64,000 bases of DNA, taken from positions 28,386-92,385 of the forward strand of contig JAFGEL010000056.1 in assembly GCA_016931615.1 (NCBI GenBank), read 5' to 3'. The notes below the pieces were generated by a model. It saw only the letters and a list, made by a program, of their open reading frames with translations. It ran no database searches and was not told the origin of the DNA. Source of the DNA: Desulfuromonadales bacterium (GTDB lineage: Bacteria > Desulfobacterota > Desulfuromonadia > Desulfuromonadales > Geopsychrobacteraceae). Positions 8,802-19,324 of the stretch are shown piece after piece; position 1 is the first letter of the stretch, and each line of letters begins with the position of its first letter. Made by a program: the position numbers and the translations under genes.

Positions 8802-8819
8802 TTCTACAGTACAGAACAA
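8802..8819. promoter_or_regulatory. Probable IclR operator, site 2
   Basis: The 18-mer TTCTACAGTACAGAACAA is contained in a longer dyad, TGTTCT-N7-AGAACA, at 8800-8818. It lies 25 nt upstream of the IclR-family start codon, so it suits autoregulation. Start-to-start distance from site 1 is 59 bp. Confidence 0.7.
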
Positions 8820-8843
8820 AATCCAAAATAAAGGATACTTATC

Positions 8844-9548
8844 ATGCCCAGCGATAGGGTTGAATCTGTCGAACGTGCCCTGGAAATCTTGAACTGCTTC
8901 AGTGAAGATCAACCGGTTCTGAGCCTCAAAGTGCTGGCCGAAAAAACCGGTTTTTACAAAAGCACGATTTTGCGTCTCTCGGCTTCCCTGGAACGTTACG
9001 GCTATCTCGTCCGTCAGCATGACGGTCAATATCGTCTTGGACTGGCTCTTGTCAGTCTGGGAAAAATTTCTCAACTCAGTTGCGATATCAGTTCGATCGT
9101 CCGCCCGGTTATTGAAGAGTTGCGTGACCGTTTCAATGAATCCGTCGCATTCTACGCCAGAAGTGGAAACAAACGGATCTGCCTGTACCGGGCTAATGCC
9201 AACCGTGCGATCCGCCACCAACTTGAAGAAGGTCGTCGTTTGCCGCTTGACAGGGGGGCTACGGGGAAAATCCTGTTAGCCTATTCAGGCAGCGAAGGGG
9301 AACCTTTTGCAACCATTCGCAAGCAGGGGTGGTACGTCTCCATGGGGGAAAGAGACCCCGAAGTTGCCTCCGTTGCGGTCCCGATTCTTACGGATAATGG
9401 GAACATTCTGGCCGCTCTGAGCATCTCTGGTCTGATTTCACGTTTCGATACAGATCGCCGGCAGGAATGCGTATCTGCTCTGCGAGAAAAAGCCCGCTAT
9501 CTTGCCGAGCAGCTTGAGCCGCAACCCTTTGTTGAGATGACCCCGTAG
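8844..9548 (+). CDS. IclR-family transcriptional regulator
   Basis: A 234-residue IclR-type protein. The N-terminal winged helix (residues ~6-65: V-E-R-A-L-E-I-L near the start, then K-S-T-I-L-R-L) binds DNA; the C-terminal effector domain (~75-230) includes R-x2-R-G-A-T-G-K-I-L-L-A-like sequence near 140 and S-I-S-G near 195. These regulators sense aromatic or aliphatic acids and often control divergent catabolic genes. It faces the CoA-transferase operon with two near-identical dyads between them, so it probably controls both directions. The two-component genes follow 69 nt downstream and may be co-transcribed. Confidence 0.92.
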   Translation: MPSDRVESVERALEILNCFSEDQPVLSLKVLAEKTGFYKSTILRLSASLERYGYLVRQHDGQYRLGLALVSLGKISQLSCDISSIVRPVIEELRDRFNESVAFYARSGNKRICLYRANANRAIRHQLEEGRRLPLDRGATGKILLAYSGSEGEPFATIRKQGWYVSMGERDPEVASVAVPILTDNGNILAALSISGLISRFDTDRRQECVSALREKARYLAEQLEPQPFVEMTP

Positions 9549-9617
9549 TGACGGTTTGATTCCTTGTTAAGATAGTCCCCCGGGGATCAAGCCATACCCC
9601 GTAACTGAAGAGGTCTT

Positions 9618-11240
9618 ATGCTTGAAGCGACTCAGAACCCGCACAAAAAGCGCTTCGCAGCCAACCTCCAGACCCGGCTGATTCTGCTGGTATGCTTGCT
9701 CGTGCTTTCGCTGACACTGGTTGCCGGCGGCATGTACACAACCATGATCGGCAGGGTATTGGAGGAGCAGATCGGCAAACGTGCCCTGCAGGTGTCAAAA
9801 ACCGTTGCCCAGATACCGCTGGTGCGCGAACAGATCAAAAAGGCACAGCCGGATGGAACCCTGCAACAACTGGCCGAAAAGATCCGTGAGGAAACCGGGG
9901 CAGAATTCATCGTCATCGGTAATCGCGAAAGTATTCGCTTCTCACATCCGAAAGAGGACCGACTCGGCAAAAAGATGGTCGGTGGTGACAACGCCCCGGC
10001 GCTTGAACAGGGTCAATCCTATATCTCGCAGGCGATCGGAACCCTTGGCCCGTCAATCCGCGGCAAAGCCCCCATTTTCAATAATCAGGGAGAGGTAATC
10101 GGAATCGTCTCCGTCGGCTACCTGGTGGATGATGTGCAGAATGTCATCCACTCCCACCAGTCACGGGTCGGTGTTCTTGTCCTGCTGCTGTTGTTGCTTG
10201 GAGTTTTTGGGGCAATCAGTATCTCGTCGCGCTTCAAAAAAGCTATTTTCGGTCTTGAACCGGAACAGATCGCCCGCCTGTTTACCGAACGTGCGACGAT
10301 CATCGAATCGATTCGCGAAGGCATTGTTGCTATCGACAGGGACGCCAAAGTCACCGTCATCAACAAAGTTGCAATGGAGAACCTGGGCAAAAAGAACGAT
10401 ACCGCAGTCATAGGCCAACCGATCAGCAAAGTCCTTCCCGGAGCGAAGCTCAGTCGCATTCTGACCGGTGGAGCCCAGCGAGTCGACCAGGAACTGAATG
10501 TCGGTGAAGCTACGATGATTCTCAATACGCAGCCGATGCTGGAGAAAGGCAAGATCATCGGTGCCGTTGCCAGTTTCCGGCGCAAGGATGAACTGGATAT
10601 CCTGGCCAAGCAGTTGTCACAGGTCAAGGAATACTCGCAGATGCTGCGCGCTCAAACCCACGAATACTCAAATAAACTGCATACCATCGCGGGATTGATC
10701 CAGATCGGCCATAACAAAGAAGCCCTGGAACTGATCGGCCGGGAATCAGCGGGTTACCAGGGGTTGATCGCCTTTCTTGCCAAGGCCGTCCCCCACCCGG
10801 TTCTGGCGGCTTTTCTGATCGGGAAATACAATCATGCCCAGGAACTGAGAATTTCTTTTACGATTGACCCGGACAGCCAGTTGATCGATGTTCCGCCGGA
10901 ACTCAACCGTGAGAAAGTCCTGACGATCCTCGGCAATCTCGTGGATAACGCCTTTGATGCGGCATTGAAAAAGGGGGAAGATCCCAAAGTCAAACTGTCT
11001 ATGACCGACATCGGCAATGACCTGGTCTTTGAAATCGAAGATTCGGGAGAAGGAATTGCGGACGAATTAAGCAGTCAGATCTTTGAAAAAGGTTTTTCCA
11101 CAAAGCACGCAGACCGCGGCCAGGGCCTCTATCTGGTACAGAAAGCCCTGCGCGAATTGCACGGGCAAATCACACTCTCTGATAGTGAATTGGGTGGCGC
11201 CCTATTCAGTGTTTTCATTCCCAAGAAAAGGATCGGCTGA
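9618..11240 (+). CDS. DcuS/CitA-type sensor histidine kinase
   Basis: A 540-residue membrane sensor. Order: membrane helix (~18-40), periplasmic sCache domain (~41-178), second helix (~183-203), cytoplasmic PAS (~215-325), Spo0B-like dimerisation helix with phospho-acceptor H348 (A-Q-T-H-E-Y-S-N-K-L-H), and HATPase domain (~430-537; D-N-A-F-D-A, G-x-G-I). The sensor domain keeps the ligand signature of the DcuS/CitA group: R107-x2-H110-P, G-G-D at 122-124, and R148-G-K150. This family detects extracellular citrate or C4-dicarboxylates. Its response regulator starts 2 nt after its stop. Its place beside the Tct/CoA-transferase operon implies it senses that substrate. Confidence 0.93.
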   Translation: MLEATQNPHKKRFAANLQTRLILLVCLLVLSLTLVAGGMYTTMIGRVLEEQIGKRALQVSKTVAQIPLVREQIKKAQPDGTLQQLAEKIREETGAEFIVIGNRESIRFSHPKEDRLGKKMVGGDNAPALEQGQSYISQAIGTLGPSIRGKAPIFNNQGEVIGIVSVGYLVDDVQNVIHSHQSRVGVLVLLLLLLGVFGAISISSRFKKAIFGLEPEQIARLFTERATIIESIREGIVAIDRDAKVTVINKVAMENLGKKNDTAVIGQPISKVLPGAKLSRILTGGAQRVDQELNVGEATMILNTQPMLEKGKIIGAVASFRRKDELDILAKQLSQVKEYSQMLRAQTHEYSNKLHTIAGLIQIGHNKEALELIGRESAGYQGLIAFLAKAVPHPVLAAFLIGKYNHAQELRISFTIDPDSQLIDVPPELNREKVLTILGNLVDNAFDAALKKGEDPKVKLSMTDIGNDLVFEIEDSGEGIADELSSQIFEKGFSTKHADRGQGLYLVQKALRELHGQITLSDSELGGALFSVFIPKKRIG

Positions 11241-11242
11241 AA

Positions 11243-11923
11243 ATGGAGTTGAAGGTTCTTATTGTCGAAGATGATCCCAGAATCGCCGAAATTCATCGCC
11301 ATTTTACCGAGAAGGTCACACACTTCAGCGTTTGCGGTATTGCCGGAACCCTGGAGGATGCAGAGAAGATGAACGAACTGCTGCAACCGGATCTGATTCT
11401 TCTGGATCTTTATTTCCCCGAAGGTCTGGGCACGGACATCTTGTGGAAAATTCGCAGCAAACACCAGGAGACAGATATTATTCTGATTACAGCCGCCAAA
11501 GAACTCGACCCGCTACAACAGGCAATGCGTGGCGGCGTTTTCGATTATATTCTTAAACCGGTCATGTTTCTCCGTTTTGAGGAAGCACTGGAACGCTACT
11601 ACCTGCATCGCACCCGAATGACCAACGAGACCGCTCTTGATCAACAGGAGATAGACCGTCTTCTCCATCCCTACAAAACTGCCGGCCCCGGTGAGTCAGA
11701 GCTGCCAAAAGGCATTGATCCCCTGACCCTGAAAAAAATCAGCGCCGTATTTGAACACCCCCACCCGGAAGGATTCAGTGCCGAAGAGGTCGGCAGCCGA
11801 ATCGGCGCCAGCAGGACCACGGCACGCCGCTACCTGGAATATCTGACCGCCGGGGGACAATTAAGCGCCGAATTGATTTACGGCGCAGTCGGACGGCCGG
11901 AACGGAAATATTTTTCAGCCTGA
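11243..11923 (+). CDS. CitB/DcuR-type response regulator
   Basis: A 226-residue regulator with an N-terminal receiver domain (E-D-D at 9-11, phospho-acceptor D55 in L-L-D-L-Y-F-P-E-G, K in I-L-K-P-V near 105). The C-terminal DNA-binding part (~165-220) has the G-x-S-x-T-T-A-R-R-Y-L-E-Y recognition helix typical of the CitB/DcuR family. It is the cognate partner of the preceding kinase. Its likely targets are the tct/CoA-transferase genes; binding sites were not identified. Confidence 0.93.
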   Translation: MELKVLIVEDDPRIAEIHRHFTEKVTHFSVCGIAGTLEDAEKMNELLQPDLILLDLYFPEGLGTDILWKIRSKHQETDIILITAAKELDPLQQAMRGGVFDYILKPVMFLRFEEALERYYLHRTRMTNETALDQQEIDRLLHPYKTAGPGESELPKGIDPLTLKKISAVFEHPHPEGFSAEEVGSRIGASRTTARRYLEYLTAGGQLSAELIYGAVGRPERKYFSA

Positions 11924-12086
11924 ACTGAGACTGAATTCCAGCCGGCGAATCTGCTTCATGTTGAAGCTCTCAATTGAATTAGTTCTTGAAGAAAACACCA
12001 AGTTGCGGGAGTATAAATCATTAAAAACACTCTAACCGGTGTTAAATGCTGCCTGAAATAGCCTTGTCTGACTGGAGGGGAAACAG

Positions 12087-15000
12087 ATGACTGACCTGCC
12101 TGGCAACATTGATTCGAACTATCTCACCCTTCTCGATGCCGTTGATGCGGTTATCTACGTTGCTGATTTTTACACTTATGAGCTGTTGTTTCTCAACAAA
12201 ATGGCTCGTGACTCATCTGGAGGAAGTATCGGTTCGATCTGCTGGAAAACCCTTCAGGCTGACCAGACCGGTCCCTGTCCATTCTGCACCAACGACCGCC
12301 TGATTGATAAAAACGGTCATCCGACCGCACCCTATGTCTGGGAATTTCAGAACACCATCAATGGTGAGTGGTGGGAATGTCGCGATCAGGCCATCCGCTG
12401 GGTCGATGGACGTCTGGTTCGGCTCGAAATCGCGACCAACATTACCGCCAGAAAATCAGCCGACCTGGCCAGACAAAAAATCGAAGAGCGCTACCTGCAA
12501 CTCTTTGACAACATGAGCAGTGGTGTCGCGGTTTTTTCCGCCACCGAAGACGGACAGGATTTCATTATCCGGGATTTAAATCGTGCTGCCCTGAAAATTG
12601 AAAAAGTTAACAAAGCTGATGTGATCGGCCGTCGACTGACGGAGGTTTTTCCGGGTGTTGTTGAGTTTGGTCTCTTCGAGGTTTTACAACGTGTCTGGCG
12701 AACCGGAAAAACAGAGCAACATCCCGTAACCGCCTATAAAGATGAACGTATACAGGGCTGGCGCGACAATTATGTCTGCAAACTGCCGACGGGTGAAGTC
12801 ATCGCCATTTACGAGGACGTCACCAAACAGAAACAGGCGGAAAAGGATCTGCTGGATCAGAAGGAAAGTCTCTCCTTTGCTTTACGGGCAGCCAACAGTG
12901 GCATGTGGGACTGGAATCTCGCGAACAATACCGTCACTTTTGACGCAAATTATTACACTATGGCAGGTTACTCAGCCTATGAATTCCCCCAGACCTTTGA
13001 AGAATGGGAAAAACGCGTTCATCCGGATGATATTGACCAGGTAAAAACCAATGTCGAACAAGCACTCAAAAACCCGGAACAGGCTTTTTCTGCAGAGTTC
13101 AGGTTTAAAACCAACCATGGCAACTGGACATGGATTTATGCCCAGGGAGAAGTTATTGAACGTGACAGCAATGGTCATCCGTTACGATTTATTGGTCTGC
13201 ATACCAAAATTGACCAACTCAAGCAGACAGAGCTGGCCCTTCGCGAAAGTCAGGAGCGCCTTGATCTGACTCTCAAAAGTGCTGAGCTCGGAACCTGGGA
13301 CTGGTATCCACAAACGGGCGAAGTCGTTTTCAATGACCGTTGGGCAGAAATGCTCGGTTATCAACTTGAAGAGCTGGTGCCCCACGTTGATACCTGGACT
13401 AAACTCCTGCATCCGGATGACATTCCTAAAACCATGTCCGTCTTGACCGCTCACCTGGAAGGGGAAATCCCTATCTACCAGACGGAATTCAGAATGCGCT
13501 CAAAACAGGGTGGCTGGAAATGGATTCTTGACACCGGCAAAGTCGCTCAGTGGGACGAGCATGGTCAGGCCGTTCGTGTCACGGGAACCCATCTGGACAT
13601 CACCGAACGCAAACAGGCCGAAGAAGCACTGAAAATCAGTGAAGAAAAGTACCGGAACTTTTTTGAAAATTCAGTCGTCGGCATATACCAGTCAAGCCCC
13701 GAGGGGCGTTATCTGAAAGTCAACAAAACCTTTGCTGAAATGCTCGGCTTTGATAGCCCTGAAGAACTGGTCCGCTCCACAACCGATATCGGAAGTCAGT
13801 TTTATATTGATCCGCAGGACCGGGATCATTACAAAAAACTCCTTGAAGAGCAAGGTTATGCCTACAACTTCATTCACAGATTCAGGCACAGAAACGGTTC
13901 TCAGTTATGGATCACCACAAGCTCAAGACGCGTCTGCAATACCACCGATGGCAGCCTTTATTTCGAAGGGATCGCCATCGATATCACTGAGCAGGTCGAG
14001 GCGGAAAAAGCTTTACGTGAAAGTGAAGAAAACCTACTGATTACTCTGAATTCGATCGGCGACGCGGTGATCGCTGTCGATACCAACCACAGAGTCATCC
14101 GCATGAATCCGGTTGCCGAACATCTGACGGGCTGGTCTCAAACTCAGGCGACGGGAAAACAACTGACTGAAGTCTTCCATATCATCAACCTCCGAACCGG
14201 GCATACAGCTGAAAATCCAGTGGAAAAAGTTTTGGACAGCGGAGAAATTGTTGCCCTGACAAATCACACTATTCTCATTGCCAAAGACGGTAGTGAATCA
14301 CAAATCGCCGATTCCGCGGCCCCGATACGTAACAAGGAAGGCCATATTACCGGAGTGGTCCTGGTTTTCCGGGATGTCACTGAAGAGTATCGCATCCGTG
14401 ACGAGCTGCAAAAGATGCAACAACTTGAGAGTATCGGCACACTGGCTGGAGGCATTGCCCATGATTTCAATAATATTCTTGCCGGCATTTTCGGCAACAT
14501 TGCCCTGGCCAAGCAACGGACGGAAAAAGATCACCCCGGAATGAAATATCTGGAGCAGGCGGAAATAAGCGCCAACCGGGCTAAAAATCTGACCGGTCAA
14601 CTGCTCACCTTTGCCAAAGGAGGGGAACCGATAAAGGATCAGATCAGTCTGGGCGACCTGATCCAGGAAGTCGCAAAATTTGACCTTTCGGGCAGTAAAA
14701 TCAAACTTATATTCAAGCAAAGCAGCGAAATCTGGACAGCTGAAGTCGATCGGGCCCAGATTCAACAGGTCATCTCCAACCTGGTCATCAATGCCAAGCA
14801 ATCAATGACAGGGGGTGGACACCTTTTTATCGCCGTTGAAAATTATCACCATTCAGGCCTTCATATTTCTGAACTTAAGCCGGGAAATTACATTCAGGTG
14901 ACTGTTCGTGATGAAGGAGCAGGCATTGATAGGAAATCCTTACCGCATATTTTTGATCCCTATTTCAGCACCAAATCAACGGGGCGCGGCTTGGGTCTGG

Positions 15001-15536
15001 CAACCGTCTATTCGGTCATCAAACGCCACGAAGGGCATGTCAAAGTGGAAAGCGTGCCTGGCCAGGGGGCCTGTTTTACTTTATACCTGCCGGCAATTGA
15101 CAGCATCCAGCAGGACGCAGACCAAAATATTCGTGACACCGCGGAATTCGAAAAAAGATCTCTCAGGGTTCTGCTCATGGATGACGAAGAAATCATCCGC
15201 AACCTGGCGACGGAAATGATCAGCAGACTTGGAGGGACAACAGATACGGCAACAAACGGTGAGGACACTCTGGAAATGTATCTTGCCGCACAGGAAAACA
15301 ACACTCCCTACGATCTGGTCATCATGGATCTGACTGTTCCGGGAGGAATGGGGGGCAAAGAGGCGATAGAAAAATTGTTGGAGATTGATCCTCAAGCCAG
15401 GGTTATCGTGTCCAGCGGCTATGCTGATGATCCCGTTATGGCCCAGTATAAAAGCTTCGGATTTATAGGTGTTGCGGCCAAGCCCTACAGCTTTCAGGAA
15501 TTGGCCGATATTATCAGAAAAGCTCTGGACAATTGA
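12087..15536 (+). CDS. Multi-PAS hybrid sensor histidine kinase
   Basis: A 1149-residue soluble sensor without membrane helices. About six PAS domains occupy residues ~10-770, most ending in PAC motifs such as D-I-T-E-R-K-Q-A-E. The HisKA domain has phospho-acceptor H792 (G-G-I-A-H-D-F-N-N-I-L). The HATPase domain spans ~880-1005 (D-E-G-A-G-I, G-R-G-L-G-L-A). A C-terminal receiver (~1025-1147) has D1081 in V-I-M-D-L-T-V-P-G-G. The first PAS contains C-x10-C-x2-C (I-C-W-K...P-C-P-F-C, residues ~52-66), a possible metal or redox site. It has a GGAGGGG ribosome-binding site. Signal and output partner unknown. Confidence 0.93.
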   Translation: MTDLPGNIDSNYLTLLDAVDAVIYVADFYTYELLFLNKMARDSSGGSIGSICWKTLQADQTGPCPFCTNDRLIDKNGHPTAPYVWEFQNTINGEWWECRDQAIRWVDGRLVRLEIATNITARKSADLARQKIEERYLQLFDNMSSGVAVFSATEDGQDFIIRDLNRAALKIEKVNKADVIGRRLTEVFPGVVEFGLFEVLQRVWRTGKTEQHPVTAYKDERIQGWRDNYVCKLPTGEVIAIYEDVTKQKQAEKDLLDQKESLSFALRAANSGMWDWNLANNTVTFDANYYTMAGYSAYEFPQTFEEWEKRVHPDDIDQVKTNVEQALKNPEQAFSAEFRFKTNHGNWTWIYAQGEVIERDSNGHPLRFIGLHTKIDQLKQTELALRESQERLDLTLKSAELGTWDWYPQTGEVVFNDRWAEMLGYQLEELVPHVDTWTKLLHPDDIPKTMSVLTAHLEGEIPIYQTEFRMRSKQGGWKWILDTGKVAQWDEHGQAVRVTGTHLDITERKQAEEALKISEEKYRNFFENSVVGIYQSSPEGRYLKVNKTFAEMLGFDSPEELVRSTTDIGSQFYIDPQDRDHYKKLLEEQGYAYNFIHRFRHRNGSQLWITTSSRRVCNTTDGSLYFEGIAIDITEQVEAEKALRESEENLLITLNSIGDAVIAVDTNHRVIRMNPVAEHLTGWSQTQATGKQLTEVFHIINLRTGHTAENPVEKVLDSGEIVALTNHTILIAKDGSESQIADSAAPIRNKEGHITGVVLVFRDVTEEYRIRDELQKMQQLESIGTLAGGIAHDFNNILAGIFGNIALAKQRTEKDHPGMKYLEQAEISANRAKNLTGQLLTFAKGGEPIKDQISLGDLIQEVAKFDLSGSKIKLIFKQSSEIWTAEVDRAQIQQVISNLVINAKQSMTGGGHLFIAVENYHHSGLHISELKPGNYIQVTVRDEGAGIDRKSLPHIFDPYFSTKSTGRGLGLATVYSVIKRHEGHVKVESVPGQGACFTLYLPAIDSIQQDADQNIRDTAEFEKRSLRVLLMDDEEIIRNLATEMISRLGGTTDTATNGEDTLEMYLAAQENNTPYDLVIMDLTVPGGMGGKEAIEKLLEIDPQARVIVSSGYADDPVMAQYKSFGFIGVAAKPYSFQELADIIRKALDN

Positions 15537-15548
15537 ATCTACAGAGAA

Positions 15549-15582
15549 CAGGCATCCCCCATCACCGTCAGAGGGATGCCTG
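15549..15582. terminator. Hairpin between convergent kinase and rubrerythrin genes
   Basis: A 10-bp perfect stem (CAGGCATCCC/GGGATGCCTG) around a 14-nt loop, in the 60-nt gap between two convergent stops. The U-tract is weak on both strands, so its efficiency is uncertain. Confidence 0.6.
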
Positions 15583-15596
15583 CCACTGAGAGATTT

Positions 15597-16172
15597 CTAC
15601 CAGTTTTCTCCGAGCAATTCGAAGTGAGCCTGCGGATGAATGCAGGCCGGGCACAACTCGGGAGCCTGATCACCAACGTGCAGATAGCCGCAGTTACGGC
15701 ATCTCCAGGTGACCGCGCTTTCACGCTTGAAAACTGTGCCGTTTTCAACATTGGCCAACAGATCACGATAACGCTTCTCATGCTGTTTTTCAGCGACTGA
15801 AATAGCATTCCAGGCCGCAGCAATTTCCGGGAAACCTTCTTTGAGCGCCGTTTCGGCAAAAGCCGGGTAAAGTTCGGCGTGCTCTTCATGCTCGCCCATG
15901 GCGGCCGCCAGCAGGTTCTCAGCTGTCATACCCATCTTTCCAGCCGGATAGGTTGCAGTAATCTCGAGGTCACCCCCTTCGAGAAACTTGAAAAAGCGCT
16001 TGGCGTGTTCTTTTTCCTGATTGGCCGTTTCTTCAAAGACATCGGCAATCTGGACATAGCCCTCTTTCTTCGCGATGCTGGCAAAATAAGTGTAGCGGGT
16101 TCTTGCCTGGGATTCCCCGGCAAAAGATTTGAGCAGGTTCTTTTCTGTTTCTGTTCCTTTAACGCTGGCCAT
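15597..16172 (-). CDS. rbr: Rubrerythrin
   Basis: A 191-residue non-heme diiron peroxidase. The four-helix ferritin-like domain (~1-145) carries E-x2-H and E-E-x2-H ligands (E-S-Q-A-R-T-R-Y near 18, E-x-E-H-A-K near 53, E-E-H-A near 96, E-K-Q-H near 130). The C-terminal rubredoxin-like domain has C-R-N-C-G-Y and C-P-A-C for one iron. Rubrerythrins reduce hydrogen peroxide in anaerobes using reduced rubredoxin or NADH-linked donors. Strong TAAGGAGGAG ribosome-binding site. It lies 134 nt downstream of katG with a hairpin between; both protect against peroxide, with perR nearby. Confidence 0.96.
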   Translation of the reverse strand: MASVKGTETEKNLLKSFAGESQARTRYTYFASIAKKEGYVQIADVFEETANQEKEHAKRFFKFLEGGDLEITATYPAGKMGMTAENLLAAAMGEHEEHAELYPAFAETALKEGFPEIAAAWNAISVAEKQHEKRYRDLLANVENGTVFKRESAVTWRCRNCGYLHVGDQAPELCPACIHPQAHFELLGENW

Positions 16173-16208
16173 GTACTGTCTCCTCCTTATTGTGTTGCAT
16201 GAACATAG

Positions 16209-16241
16209 GAATAGCTGCCCCTCGCGGAAGGGCAGCTATTC
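16209..16241 (-). terminator. Hairpin between katG and rubrerythrin
   Basis: A perfect 12-bp stem (GAATAGCTGCCC/GGGCAGCTATTC) with a 9-nt loop. It lies 65 nt after the katG stop and 36 nt before the rubrerythrin ATG. No clear U-tract follows, so it may only partly terminate katG transcripts, or cap the rubrerythrin leader. Confidence 0.6.
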
Positions 16242-16306
16242 ATTTTCCACATTTTGATGCCTTTGAACTAACTCTTTATCATGCCAAAGTCAACCCATGA
16301 TCACTC

Positions 16307-18535
<2,229 letters not shown>

Positions 18536-18643
18536 CTACGGTAACTTTACATTTCAATATGGACCATTTTTCATTTCGACCTGATCTTTTCCGATCACAA
18601 ATATTCAGCCGAGTTGAAAACAAATTACTTAATATATATTCCT

Positions 18644-18658
18644 GAATAATAATTATTC
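18644..18658. promoter_or_regulatory. Fur/PerR-type box upstream of katG
   Basis: A perfect 7-1-7 palindrome, GAATAATAATTATTC, with the geometry of PerR/Fur boxes. It lies in the katG upstream region, between katG and the end of the PerR-like gene. Confidence 0.7.
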
Positions 18659-18684
18659 TTATTTAATTCATAAAAAAAACTTCG

Positions 18685-19125
18685 TTACAAACAATGGCGA
18701 CAAATGCCGTACACGATCAGGCTTTTCTTATCAAAACGTCCCAACGATTGCGTCTCATGCGGAAGGTCGGTGTCATCAAGCTGCGGCCACTCAAAGTCGA
18801 TAATTTTTTTACAGCGTTCACAGATCAAATGATGATGGTGCGCATGGGACACCTCAAAATGAGCCTGACTTTCGATCGTTTCGACCTTATTGATCAAACC
18901 CAGGGCTGAGAAAGTCCCCAGGGTTCGATACACGGTATCGAGAGACAGGGTCGGCAATGACTCAACCAGACGCTGGTGCAGCTTTTCTGCCGTGGGATGA
19001 TCATCCGATGCAGCCAATGCCCGGAAAATCTCGATGCGCTGAGGTGTGACACGCAGGCCTTTTTCGCGGCATAGCTGCTGGAAAGTTGAGATTTTATCTG
19101 TTTGCATTTTCTCTATAACCATCAC
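18685..19125 (-). CDS. perR: Fur-family, PerR-like peroxide regulator
   Basis: A 146-residue Fur-superfamily repressor. The winged helix (~15-85) includes V-T-P-Q-R and L-D-T-V-Y-R-T-L. Two CxxC pairs (C102/C105 and C142/C145) form the structural zinc site. Regulatory-metal ligands match PerR by alignment: H43, H97, H99 and D110 (the PerR D104 position), while the PerR D85 position is E91. GTG 19125, ATG 19122 and ATG 19107 are possible starts. Its own promoter region has two palindromes, and katG has another, so it probably represses both. Peroxide rather than iron response is inferred from context and D110. Confidence 0.88.
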   Translation of the reverse strand: MMVIEKMQTDKISTFQQLCREKGLRVTPQRIEIFRALAASDDHPTAEKLHQRLVESLPTLSLDTVYRTLGTFSALGLINKVETIESQAHFEVSHAHHHHLICERCKKIIDFEWPQLDDTDLPHETQSLGRFDKKSLIVYGICRHCL

Positions 19126-19130
19126 ACTAA

Positions 19131-19147
19131 ATAAGAATAATTCTTAT
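19131..19147. promoter_or_regulatory. Fur/PerR-type box 1 at the perR promoter
   Basis: A perfect 8-1-8 palindrome, ATAAGAATAATTCTTAT. It lies over the expected transcription start of perR, supporting autorepression. Confidence 0.78.
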
Positions 19148-19149
19148 AA

Positions 19150-19166
19150 AAGAATAGAGCATTCTT
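19150..19166. promoter_or_regulatory. Fur/PerR-type box 2 at the perR promoter
   Basis: AAGAAT-N5-ATTCTT inverted repeat, adjacent to box 1 and overlapping the proposed -10 element of perR. Confidence 0.55.
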
Positions 19167-19180
19167 ATCGACACTGTCAA
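19151..19180 (-). promoter_or_regulatory. Sigma-70-type promoter of perR
   Basis: On the minus strand TTGACA (19180-19175) and TATTCT (19156-19151) are separated by 18 bp. Both palindromes overlap the core promoter or the start site. Confidence 0.6.
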
Positions 19181-19324
19181 GAAAACAGGGGAAGATTCCT
19201 TTTTTTGGGGGCATCGACACCAGAAAATCAGCTCCTCGCGCACCAACCGTTCTGCAACGACTGGACAAGAGAACAGCTGATAGCGCATGATTCGGTCATT
19301 CCAAAACACCTGAAAGGAGAGCCT

